From Dipetalonema caudispina (taxonomy: Eukaryota > Nematoda > Chromadorea > Rhabditida > Onchocercidae): 64,000 nucleotides of DNA. The translations under genes and the position numbers were made by a program. The notes beneath the pieces are model-generated. The model was not told the origin of the DNA, ran no database searches, and worked only from the letters and a program-made list of their open reading frames with translations. The DNA is taken from NCBI GenBank assembly GCA_013365325.1, contig JABVXV010000159.1, forward strand, positions 62,001 through 126,000. The letters are read 5' to 3'. Shown one piece after another: positions 37,801-49,178 of this stretch; the stretch's first letter is position 1, and every line of letters starts with the position of its first letter.

Positions 37801-39464
37801 GTAGATTATAATATATTAAACAGCATGAAGAAGTTTTTATAGAATGATTTGGGATTTTTTTTTTCAGTTCTTATTTGATAATAATTAAAAAACGAAAATC
37901 CAATCAAATATGTATCAGAGATAACCTGTGATATTTGTAGAAAGAAACTGGTTGCAACGGTTGTATTGAAACTATTTTATATTCTGAAGTGGTGGAGATC
38001 AGATAGTCCTATTCTTGATGTATTGAAGATATAATTGAGAGCGTAATATAGTTAGTGATATGTTTTAAAATGATGTAGTATTAACCGCTAAATAGATTAA
38101 ATGGCTAACGGTGTAACGTTTGAAGTTCAGTGCATAGTGATCTCTTCTTCATGTAGTTGAATCAACAGTGGATGGAAATCAATTGACAATTTGTCATTCG
38201 AGTATTCTTACTAACAATTATAATTTTAAAGTTACGCAATATTTATAAAAGTTTTATTTAAGCACTTCGACGATGCGATGAAAAATGATCGTATCTGGAA
38301 TGCAGGGTTTATTTCATGTTGCATTATCTTATTTTAAACTATAGGTTAGATAATCAGTAGAATAACGACGGTAAGAAAATGAAAATCACTAGAGCAATTA
38401 AGGGCAAAAAAATGGAATTCATTTAGTAGTCAATTAATCAGTTACAAAAATCCTGTTTTAAGGCAAATGAAAGGATGCAGATGTTGAATATGGTGGATCC
38501 AGTAACGATTCCATCAGATATAAGTGGTCCGCTAACGTTGTTATCAGTGCATGTTTCAAAGAAAGACGAATTAGATGAGTTGTGTAGAAGAGCAGAAAGT
38601 ATTTTAGCAGTTAGTTTTATCAGAAATTACCATTGCTTAATATAAAACAGTGAAAGATTCTAGTAATATAAGTTATATGAATTTTTAGGATTCACGGTTT
38701 TATCAAATACCATATGTTGCTGATATATCAAAGCCAAAATCAAAGCAAGATCTGGAAAGAAGAAAGCATCTTGGAAATATTACTCATATAAATCAACGTA
38801 TTGCTGATGTAAGTATTTTGAATTCTGATTCCGATTATATCGCAAATCTCTTGCACTATTGAAACGCTCTTATTAGCACTAAAAGTGCGCGATTTGTTTA
38901 GCTTATGTATTTCCAAACCTCTCAATTATGAACTGATTCGGTTTCATTGTCAATTATACATCGTTTACTCCGAGATTGATGATATATTTATTTTATCTGA
39001 TATAGAATTGTTCTATTTTTGTTTGCAGCTGAAAATTGACATACATCGTTTCTGTAACAAATATTGCGAAGGAGGCGAGTGTCCTTCACTTTTCAAGAAC
39101 ATTGAAAGTATTACGTCAAATAATCAAAAGGCACGTTTTTAGTTTATGAATGAACTTTTATGACTTCCTGATACAAATAAATGCAAGCATTTCGGGAAGA
39201 TTTTTTTCTGACTTTTCGTGCAATCAAGGACTAATAGCTTTATTAGAAAATATCCTTTTTTATATGATACTTCATGGTAGCATTGTGAGGATGTGTTTTC
39301 TTGCTTTAAATTTTTTGTTGTAGAAAGAAGAAAAAACCACTGCAATTCATCAACTGAATGGTCTGCATTCTATAGCTTACAAAAATGCATTCGAATCGCT
39401 TTTTGGTGATTTAAATGCAAAGCAAAAGAAAACTGAATCAACGGACATTCTTGTGTCAGTTTAA
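28820..39464 (+). CDS. dnc-1: Dynactin large subunit p150Glued (DCTN1) homologue without CAP-Gly
   Basis: Scaffold of dynactin, which links cytoplasmic dynein to cargo and activates it; it acts on microtubules, kinetochores and spindle poles. Twenty-eight exons join in phase to 1,096 residues, close to the short p135 form lacking CAP-Gly. Coiled coil 1 runs from the start (KRKEDYPKL; MTTIEKEMAEEKAELLQ matches human MATLDKEMAEERAESLQ) to about residue 360. The inter-coil domain follows (FLPDNFSKPGGDGDAILL, matching MPDSFLRPGGDHDCVLVL), then YKIEL-like and HEAT-like helices, coiled coil 2 (exons at 35520-37761) and a divergent C-terminus. Odd features: a 23-base micro-exon (33219-33241), a GC-AG intron at 39131, and many AAG acceptors. 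Start: ATG at 28820, 24 bases after a TTTCAG acceptor. The frame is open further upstream, so extra 5' exons cannot be excluded. Confidence 0.9.
33219..33241 (+). other. dnc-1: 23-base micro-exon of dnc-1
   Basis: Flanked by TCTTCTAG and GTTTCA, it reads AVSIRLS and aligns with LYSIHLA of human DCTN1. It is needed to keep phase between the exon ending at 32997 (phase 0) and the one starting at 33638, whose acceptor GATATAG is weak. About 20 residues present in the human protein at this point are absent. Confidence 0.6.
36179..36213. repeat. Perfect 16-bp hairpin in a dnc-1 intron
   Basis: ATATACAACTATTCAT at 36179-36194 is followed by AAA and its exact reverse complement at 36198-36213. It lies in the 0.95 kb intron between the exons ending at 36007 and starting at 36962. 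It could extrude as a cruciform or be the tip of a palindromic element. No flanking target duplication was seen. Confidence 0.85.
39131..39323 (+). other. dnc-1: GC-AG intron before the last dnc-1 exon
   Basis: The exon ends CAAAAG and is followed by GCACGT; reading on gives a stop after three codons. The next exon after TTGTTGTAG is open only in phase 0. The nearest GT (GGCAC|GTTTTT) is in phase 1 and would break the frame, so a GC donor at 39131 is the consistent choice. Confidence 0.7.
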
Positions 39465-42400
39465 AATTTGCTTAGGGGTTGTAATCTTGTACGATTCCAG
39501 AAAAATTATGATTCTGAATTATTAATCCGGATGATTCCTTATGAAAAAATTTTCCAAATAATTCTATTTATAATTGTGTTAAATATACCATATGTGATTC
39601 CCTGAAATTTACATTCCATATAAATAAAACATTTTAATCATATAACTCTGTGAAATTTAATATGCCATATGTGTGAAACATTTAAATCAAAGAATATAAC
39701 GGTTTAAAATCATATATATATATATATACCATGTACTTCTGCTTCATGTTTGTATATTTTACACGCGTGATATGTTAAGTTTCAAAGCTGGCTTTTATTT
39801 GTATTCAGTATTCTATCAGATTTTGATCTCTCTTTTTAAACGTTTACTTTTCTAAATATTTAGATATTTCGAAAACTTCTTGTTCTTTCTCATCTTATTC
39901 GTTCTTTCTCGCAAATCTTCTATTTTTCTTATAATTTTGTAAAATCTGTTAATAATTTTTTCTCACTACCATTCAGAATTTTTTTACTACTCATATTTAT
40001 GAAGCTTTTATGCTTATCATTCCGTCTGAATTTTGATTGTTCGGGTTTGTACATCTTTAAGATTAATCTCTTACTTCATGAAATTTGTATATATTTCGTT
40101 AGTTTTCTAGCAGTTCTTTAGAATTTAAATTGCTTGTATTTACATTTGATCCGATATTTCGGCTTTTTAAATTTCAAATTTCTGTCTCGTCAAATTTCTG
40201 AAGCGTATTACTAACTGTGCATAATTTCTTTTCTTTCTTTTTCTATCATTCCTTTATATGCTTTTTGAAATAGCTTCATTAGTTTGCTTTCTATTCGTGT
40301 GATATGAATGCTAAAGAATTCAGCAGTTGTACATTTCATTTAAAAATAAATTAATAAAGTGATGGTCGAAGGTGATGGAAACTTAATGATTTACACGTGA
40401 AGTCATATTTTGATTACAAGGTCATATTAGAACCAGTTATAAGCATACAATAATTGATAATGCAATGAAAATACAACATAGAAGGGGGAGATCTTTGGAC
40501 TGAAATTATGAATGGGATAAAATTTGAAGTTAGTCGAATGAACCCATCTGTAGAGCCATTAAGTTTTGCTATTTATTATAATAGCGAAGAAAGTATTGAA
40601 ATTTTCTTTTGAAATTAATAGGATTAGTAATACTACATCCAGATGCTATCATTTAGTCCGAAATATCAAATCCGAGAATTTTCATTAATCTTTTCCGATA
40701 AGATGACCGACTATTCGATATCCGGTTATGATCATCCAGTTGACAGATGCGCTTGACATATGCACTTGTAATTTTAGTATGATTTTGATGAACTATTTAA
40801 AATTATTCTAACGGATTCACATGATATTTTCTTATTTATGCCATCGATTTTTACTAGTACAAATATTTCTTGTAAAAAATTAAGAAGAAAAAGTAAAAAA
40901 CAATTGAAAATTGATGGAAATTTCATTGACTTTTTTGAATTCATATGAATTTCGCAAGCCGTTTTTCTCAAAAATCTTTCAAGCATATAATTTTTGCTTT
41001 CAAAAACAGAAATATGACAGTATATATGAAAAGAAATATGCATATTAAATAATTATTCCAATAATTATTGTATCAAAAGAATAAATTTTGACAAAAAGAT
41101 CTAACGATTTAACAAGGAATCCATCAGATTAATGGAAATATACTACATTACACGAGAAATTATCTGGATATATGAAAACAAAACTCAAAAATATTAATCG
41201 AAGATTTTTTCAATAGCAATTTTTATCGATACATTTGGTTTAATTTTTCTTCTGTCCATACATTGCAAATTTGTCTCTAATAACAGCTATATTCATAACG
41301 ACAATAACATAGTACCATTACCACTATTACCGAAAACAATAACAATAACAACAACAACAACAATAGTAAATTAACAGCGATATTAACAAAAAAGTATAAT
41401 TGAGATAGTAGCAACATCGAAATTTAGCATTTTTCTAAAATGTCAAGCAAATATATTCTTTAGCTCTTCATGTTAGCTGTTGAAAACATGAAAGATTAAA
41501 TGACCGATAGCCTAATTAGTTGCCAATAATGGCATGATCTGTTCCTAAACAATCATCGAATGCGTAAACATCAATAATCAGCGCAGTATTAAGTTCAAAG
41601 ACAAGCGTAAAAATGAAGTTATGTATTTCTGCCACATTTTAAGTAAGACTTTATAATTAGCGAATGATAGTTCATTAACAATAATTTAGCAATGTTATAA
41701 GTGTACTATAAAAAAAATGTAATTCTAAGATATTTTAATTCCAAATAAACAAATTATACCTTTAACTTTTATTAATCATAATCTATTTATGATTGTAATA
41801 AAATACTGTATCGTAATGTGATAGGGTTAAAAATACTGCAATCTCTACAATATATCGCTATAATAATAATTAAAGACAGATGAATTGTGTAATAGCATAT
41901 AATTGATACAATCACTTTGCTTATGCAAATTTTGCTAACAAATCAATTCCTTTAGTAGATGTATCAAATAATTATTTCAAATATATTTTGGAATGCAAGA
42001 ATTGCTACCACGCAATATTTCTAAATTTGCTAACTCTTATCAATCAGCAGATATTAACGAATATCTTGTACGTCCAAAAACAAGGAAAATGGAAATCTCT
42101 GTATTTTAAAATGTGAAATAAACAAGTTTGTTAAAATTGATAAAAAATTTAAGGCTAAAAATTCTTGTTTAGATTCAATTCCTCCGTTCATGGCTTTATT
42201 AATTCTAATTGAATCAAAATACCAAACATTGGCAAAAATTGGAAATATTCTTCATCCTCGTTTCTTTTTTTAAATATGTGAAAAAACACTCATTTTATCA
42301 CCGATCGAAGAAAAATATGATATCGATTATAAAATTCGGGATTTCACCAAGAAATTGTAACCGAAAATCCTTCTCAGGAAACAAATTCAAAAATAAAAAT

Positions 42401-43021
42401 TTATTTTTATCTAACCAGGATAATACAATAAACAAATTATAACAACAGTATTCTTCTATTGAGAACACCCATCAATTCAAAGGTTGGCATTGGCTAGTTA
42501 AACTGGCCAGTAGCAATAACTGATTAGCTTTACAGCTTTTTTAAATTTCCACGATATATGATAAAATGAACAACACTGGATGTGCATTGAACAAAGATTA
42601 ATTTACCAAAGAAAAACAAAGGAAATCAACCCACTGAATGAATATGTGAACTAACGAAAAAAAAGAAAAGAAAAAAAGATAAACATATTAACTAAACGTA
42701 AAAAATGCATATGAGAGAGGTAAAATGAAAAATAAAAGTAAAAGGGAACTGGCTTTAACTAACTTTATTATATTTATCACCGAAATGTTCCTTCCCACCT
42801 TTCTCCACAAATTTCCATAATGATTAGATCGAAGCAACGTTCATAGAATTTTACAAGTTGTCAGAAATAGAGACTTAGTAAGACACTTCACACATCATCA
42901 AGAAAATATAACATTTCAGTAGAAGATAAAACATTTCTGGAAAAAAGATAAAAATTTCCCAAGAACATTGCAAAATTTTAGAACGCACATCTAAAAACTA
43001 AGAACGGAAAGTTCATATTGA
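39465..43021. other. Gene-free region between convergent dnc-1 and cep-1
   Basis: About 3.5 kb with only short, low-complexity frames. It includes a TA run near 39714-39728 and an AAC trinucleotide run near 41345-41366. It must hold both 3' UTRs; those would explain only part of it. No conserved protein, RNA gene or transposon ends were recognised. Confidence 0.6.
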
Positions 43022-46000
43022 CTATTCCGAATGCGACGGCCGAAAGGAACCACTGACACGAGTCCTTTGCACTCGAATCGTGGAACCTTCAGATGACAAA
43101 CTGCTTAGCCGCTGAGCATTGAAGATGTTGAACCAAGCCAAATATGAGTTTAATATCTTCGTCGCGTCTTCTTCCGTAACACCGATCGATAACAGATACT
43201 AAAATTTGAAGAGATTTAATTAGCTTCATGAATGCAGAAGCAGTTATATTCTTGATTTCCTTCCTACATAATTAACCGACTCACGAATTAAATAACATCT
43301 GGAATTCTTTCGATTCTAGAGTAAGTTAAAAGTAAAGCAAAACTGAACAATAATTTATTAAAGAAAGAACCATTTTATTAATGATCCCATCCAGGTCAGC
43401 AATTACATATAACGACCGATCTATAAACAAGTGCTTATATTTTGACAATTCCAAAGTACTCAGCCATCTGCAATAATATAGACCAGATAAGCTTTTCTTG
43501 AAGTTAAAATGAGTGATTATATCTTTACCTTTTTACAATCTGAAACGATGTTTAAAATATCGGAAAAACCGTAAATTCAGGGGAATGTTGGGATCGTGTA
43601 AAAAGAAAAACAAAAGGAAAAAAGGCCAAAAACTGTAACTTACGAGTCAATAGGAGTATTCTGCGATAACGAACCTGAACTGTCGCTTACCGTCAACATT
43701 TCTTTATCTCTTTGGTTTTTGCCCCTCAGCAAATTTCTGGTTAGCTCGAAATTACCGACAATAGCACAAACTATTTTATACAAATGCCTTCCACGAATCT
43801 AGAAATTGAATTTTACACGAAAGTTTCATTTTTCCCTTTGTTGAAAGCTCAATCATAATAGACTAACCTCCAATGAGTAAATTGTATCATCATCATCCCA
43901 CGTTTGTTGTGGTGTATTTTTCGTCGAAACGGAAACAACTTCCGCAACTGCGGGATAGTGTTTGGCAGCCGGACGTTTGCTACCTGAAGATAATCGAGAA
44001 ATCCTTAATCAATATTGCATTCCAGATGAATGAAAAATCAAACCGACAATCCGAAATAAGTAATAAAGAATCATGCGAATCATCTTCAGGTTACTTTACT
44101 ATTACTCAATCCAAACCCACTATACAAAATTTCAAGTGACAGAAGAGGACGGCTTATCTTGACTTAGTACCTTACATCTAAATCCTATTACTATCTTATA
44201 TTCAAATTACTTTATTTCGCTTGTCTTTCATTAAGGCCATTTTCATCTTTTCATCTTATTTCCCATGTATAATTTGTTCGTACACGAAAAAGTGGGTAAT
44301 ATAAAATGTTAAATTTAATGTATTAAAAGTAGCATTTAAATAAGGAAAGATCATAGACTATCGATAAGAAAAAACAAAAATATCGTATAAATATCGAAAA
44401 ACTTCTCGGCGATTGCTCAAAGAAGTTTTCTTTTTATTTCCAGGATTACTCAGTACGAGTCTATAAACAATCTATCTTTCAAGCTTCGGAAACTAGCTCA
44501 TCTAATCTTACTAAATAATTTTCCGAACAATATTGTTGAAATAAACGTATGTGAAAATTTCCTACTTTTTTTAGAATTGCAAGCTTCAATCTAACAAATT
44601 CAGAAAAGATTATTGGATATGAGCAGACAACAGACTTTAGCTTGATTGTCCTAAATAAGAATAAACAGCTTAAGGCTCGCATACATGACAGAACAATATT
44701 TAATAAAAAAAATTTTTGGCGAAATATTTTATCGTAAAAGACTACCAAGTTTTTGATTTATGTCTCTACTTAAACAGCAAGATTATAATTTCCTTCGATG
44801 ACAGCGCTATACAAATATCACGGTTTGCGTGTTTTTTTTTTTTTTTTTTTTCTTTAATGCATCTTACCAATAAACAAACACTTCTTACTACTCACTAAAT
44901 TAATCGAATGACAATACATGTCAGTTAAGGCTATTTCAGCCCTTAACTTTAATGATACAAATCAATATTTACCTCAACTATCACAGTTAATGGTTGCAAC
45001 GCGCGTCAAATACGAGAATATTTTTGTTCCCTTTCCTTATTTCCCTTTAAATTAAAATTGGAGATTTTCCAAAATGTTGAAGAAGAAAGCATACGTGGCA
45101 AATTAGCAATATCCAAATGTGCATCGCGACTTGGAAGTGAACATACTTTCAGATGCATCTTACTGTCTCCAAGTAAGCGGTCACTAAAATTTGACGCATT
45201 ACTAATTAAAACTTTATTTCTTGCATTGCGTGATAAAACATGAATAAAAAACAGTTACTTGATAAAAAAAAAACAATATGATTCACAGGAAAACAGTTAC
45301 CTGAGGCATTTGAATAAAAAATAAAAATTTACCCATTTTCCAAAGAAAAACACAATACCACTTGCCGTCGATTGATACCACCAGCACAAGATGAATAGCA
45401 CCGAAACTGCAGCGTCAAGCATTTATTTGCATGAAGTGAGTCAAACGGCACAATCGCAAATGTACGGAAACCCTCTTCACCTTCTACTTTTTCTGTCAGA
45501 TGTTGCGCTTTAGAATTACTGGTTACAATAAAGAAATGCTCTTCTTGATTTCCTGCAAAAGTTTCATAAAATGTTTCCTGAAGTAATGATATATATGCGC
45601 AATTATTATTGCAGCTGTGATAAAGGACTATCCTTCTGTTCCAAAAACTTCAACTGGTAATGAAGACGTTCAGCAATTGTCAGAATCATTTGTGGGTTTG
45701 TAAAGTCACTTAAGTTTGTAGATGTAAACTAATTTTGTGTTTGCATTTCCAGTTCAGTTGAAAGTTTCCAACGAAAATTACTCACTGTCTTGTGAACGAT
45801 GATAATCGCATCGACGAACTGGAACGTTAGCATAAATGTTATCGGAATAGACGGTACAAATCCTGATAAACGATTTTGGGGGAGGAGGAATAGGACAATT
45901 CACTGCAAATATTACATTCGTATTCATCTTCGCAAAAAGTGAGCGATCTTTGAACTAAAAATAAGTATTTCTAAGAGGAGAAGGAAAACATCTGAACTTC

Positions 46001-47611
46001 TCAATTTTTCTTGCATCTTTAAGTAAATTAAAAATGCAAATTTCTATTGATTAAGAACATATTTCATTATTTTTATAATCTGAAACTATTAAAAATAAGT
46101 AAGCCAATTCTGATAATTTAATCGAATAAATTAATTAAATTTAACAATATAATTCATAACAAAATAAGCCTTTCTCCGCAGCCTAGCACAAAGCCATATC
46201 CAGCTTGCGTTTGCAGTACTAAAAAACAGATATGTTGCATCAAACAAACAAATAACATTAATTTAAAAACAATTGAAATGTTCCAGATAAATGATTTTAA
46301 TAGCGAAGAAAAGTACAGGAAGTTAAAATACATACGATGTAAGCACTCTGACGTCCTCCTTCCACTGTCACATCAAATTCTAGTTGAAGTGCATTAGCTT
46401 CCGGTCTGAATAACCACTAATTTCATTTGTCGCAAGTTTTAAAAAGTTTACGATTTATGCAAAATATTTCAAAACAATGAAAGGAAAAAAAAGAAGCATA
46501 AAAACCTGACAGTAGAAACTGGTACTGATGGACCAATATTTATTTCCTGTAATGCATCAATACCACAATCACTGGAGAGACTTTTCTAAATTAAGTATCC
46601 AAATAGATCATCAGACATATGAATATGTGATAATAACTGTGTTAGGCATACAGTTCACTGTAAATAAACGTAAAACATTCCGGATGACAAGGTCCAGAGA
46701 TTAAAACGTACATCTCGGTTGTCAAGTTGTGATAATACAACATCGGCGAAATTTTCACTTGTTGTTCGCTCGAAATACACTGGAGGTGTGTTCAGCTAAA
46801 ATATTTTCAACAACCACTTGTTTACTTGAAGAGGTTCACTCTAACGATAGTTTTTGCGTTCCTTATTCAGCAACTTATTGCTATGAATACATTGAAAAAT
46901 TCTTTTTTCTCTTTTTTCACAATCCTTGCTTATCATTGCCAAAAGAATTTTCCATTGCTAATTAATTTGGATCGCAGCGTAATGAAGTATAAAATGAAAA
47001 CCAGAACCTATCATTCCTTATCAAACGGTCGCCAACATTTTACGAACTAATATTTGATTGAAATAAATTAAATACATCTCGAAAAAAAAAAAACTTTTGA
47101 AGTCAGAACAAATATTAAGAATTTACTAAGCTACCTTTTATCATAATTTTAGAAAAAAATTTCTAGAAACCGCAGGCCTTCTGGGACTATTTTAGGATTA
47201 ATTATTGAAATCGACCTATTGCGTTCCAATCGAAGACTCACTGATTCAAATTTCATAGTCCATTTTTGAACATAAAATTGTCAAAGTTCCGAAATAAATT
47301 TGTGTGTTTGTAATAAATAGATCAATACGTACCGTCAGTATGTCGTCATTCATAGCGATCAATGCATCCTCAGTATTGGTATCATAGATGATACTAAAAT
47401 ATTAATGACTGCACATTTTTGAAACAATAGTTTCTAAACGATAAATTCTTTTTCCTTTTAAAGATGTAAAACCGAACTTATCCCAAAGCCCATAATCAGT
47501 CGATTGCTGTGAACCAATCACTGATGGAGTTCCAAAGAGTTGTTCGGATGGATCACATCCAATTGATAGTGATTCAATTGTTGCTGCCGCACGCTGCTCC
47601 TCGTCAACCAT
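43022..47611 (-). CDS. cep-1: p53-family transcription factor with tetramerisation and SAM domains
   Basis: Sequence-specific nuclear transcription factor, by homology a DNA-damage and germline apoptosis regulator like C. elegans CEP-1. Twelve exons: 47611-47478, 47393-47333, 46795-46712, 46585-46506, 46405-46336, 45954-45786, 45552-45333, 45183-45095, 43983-43868, 43798-43644, 43467-43371, 43198-43022. Phases agree and give 483 residues (human p53 has 393, CEP-1 is longer). The DNA-binding domain spans about residues 100-300. Zinc ligands are C192, H195 (VRRCDYH) and C251, C255 (CYSSCAGGINRR). HLKVCSLPSRD matches human FEVRVCACPGRD. The tetramerisation segment at 338-370 begins YSLEIRGRHLYKI, matching FTLQIRGRERFEM. 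A SAM-like domain covers about 392-445 (WLSTLELSKYKHLF, LSIGVTEEDATKIL). Start: first ATG, 9 bases after a TTCTAG acceptor. Least certain is the N-terminus, where the donor GATAA|GTTCGG was chosen because it alone keeps phase. Confidence 0.93.
44832..44851. repeat. T-run in the largest cep-1 intron
   Basis: About 20 consecutive T on the + strand within the 1.1 kb intron between exons ending at 45095 and starting at 43983. No exon could be recognised in the rest of that intron, and the flanking phases already agree. Confidence 0.85.
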
Positions 47612-49178
47612 TTTCAATACCTAGAATTCTGGATATTTTCATTTCAGACACTAAAAATCTGGTAAAATTTCACTAATTATCATTATTATCGTGTCCATAC
47701 TATTATTCCCTCTCCCATCAGAAAGTTTTACCAAAGTTCACTTGAGCAAGTATACTCACACTATTCGAAAAGTAAACAAGTAAATATGGAGAAACCTTTA
47801 TCCAGAAAAAAAAAAGGCTTTTCAAAAAACTTTATCTCGAGCAAATCAGATACCGGCAAATAAATATTAACATAATTATCTATTCTGTTATCTGGCATAA
47901 AATGCTGTTCCACATAGATTAAGAACCCTCATAGTATTGTAATCATTTCGAATGAATAGAAACCAACAGAACAGTGTTTGGAATTCCATTACTATATATG
48001 ATGTAAACAGTTTCATACTTCATGCAACTTGTAAAACGAAAGGAAAATTATATGCGTAGCAGAATCCAAATGCATTTCATGCAAAGTTTCCTTAAAATCA
48101 ATAATTTAAACTGGAAATTAATTTAGCAACTAAATTTGGGAATTTAGATTTGAGAAGTCACAGCGAGATGAAGCAAACTTTAGCAATTGCGTTTTATAGA
48201 TAAAAATGTTTTGATAACAAGCAGAAGTTGTCAAGCTATTATACTAAGAATTGAAGTATATTACAGACGGAAATATACATCGTACATTAAGCTCCTGGGA
48301 AAATCTGAAACATATTTAATATACATATTTTGTTCAAAATTAACAGTTTAAAACAGATGTTAGAACTTATAGGACCTACGTTTCACAGGAGAATGTTGAA
48401 ACACGGGTTCTTTGTCATAAACACAATATTTACTGTTCAGTGGCTTAGGTTCGTTCCATTTGCAACTTATTATTATTTCTCACTCGACTACAACAAACAC
48501 TTCCATCTCGGTATTCATCACAAGGACTTGTTAACTGATTCTGTTCTCTCTTCGATCAACAAATTTGATATTATATAGCAAAAAATCCACGAAATGTCGA
48601 TGGTGGAACCGAAAATTTAGCTTACTGAGAATGTATTTTCATAGCCAGATAAGGTGAGCCTATCATTTTACCCTGATTACCGAAATTTATCCAAGATGAA
48701 TTATTGAAGGTAATAATACTCTGCACATAATCAAGTCCTAGCGATATTTCAAAAGATTCAATCCGGAGTATTATCTCAAGAAAGTTGAATGGCCAGCTAA
48801 TTTCAGTGATTGTAATGATGGAATATGAAAGCGAATTAATTGTTCAGATAGCACAAAAGTATATATCTTTGTGGCTCGTTTAAAACTTTTGTAACTGATC
48901 ATTTTTTGGATTTCGAACCATGCCCATTGTCACCTTTTTGCATGACAAATGCCCCCATCGAGTATGTGGATTGAGATGTAATCGGTAGAAATTAATTCCA
49001 ACTTAAAAACGTTGTAAAAGATGGATTAGGTAGCGTTCAGCACCACTCTAAATATTAAAACACTTTCATGAGGATCAGAATCAAATGCAGTCTACACAAT
49101 GAAGCTTACCTAAAAAGGGAAATGAAAGGAAAAGGCAGGGAAGGAGGAAGGAGATTTAAATAGGATTTCTTTCAAATT
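47612..49178. other. Intergenic region between MND1 and cep-1
   Basis: About 1.6 kb separates the MND1 stop (49179) from the cep-1 start (47611) on the same strand. That is far wider than the roughly 100-base spacing typical of nematode operons, so separate transcription is more likely. A + strand frame at 48330-48578 is hydrophobic and unsupported. Nothing else was recognised. Confidence 0.55.

Noticed and set aside
47394..47425. Intron of 32 bases in cep-1 using the donor ATT|GTTTCA
   Set aside because: It is too short for a normal nematode intron and puts the next exon out of frame. The donor GATAA|GTTCGG gives an 84-base intron and the right phase.
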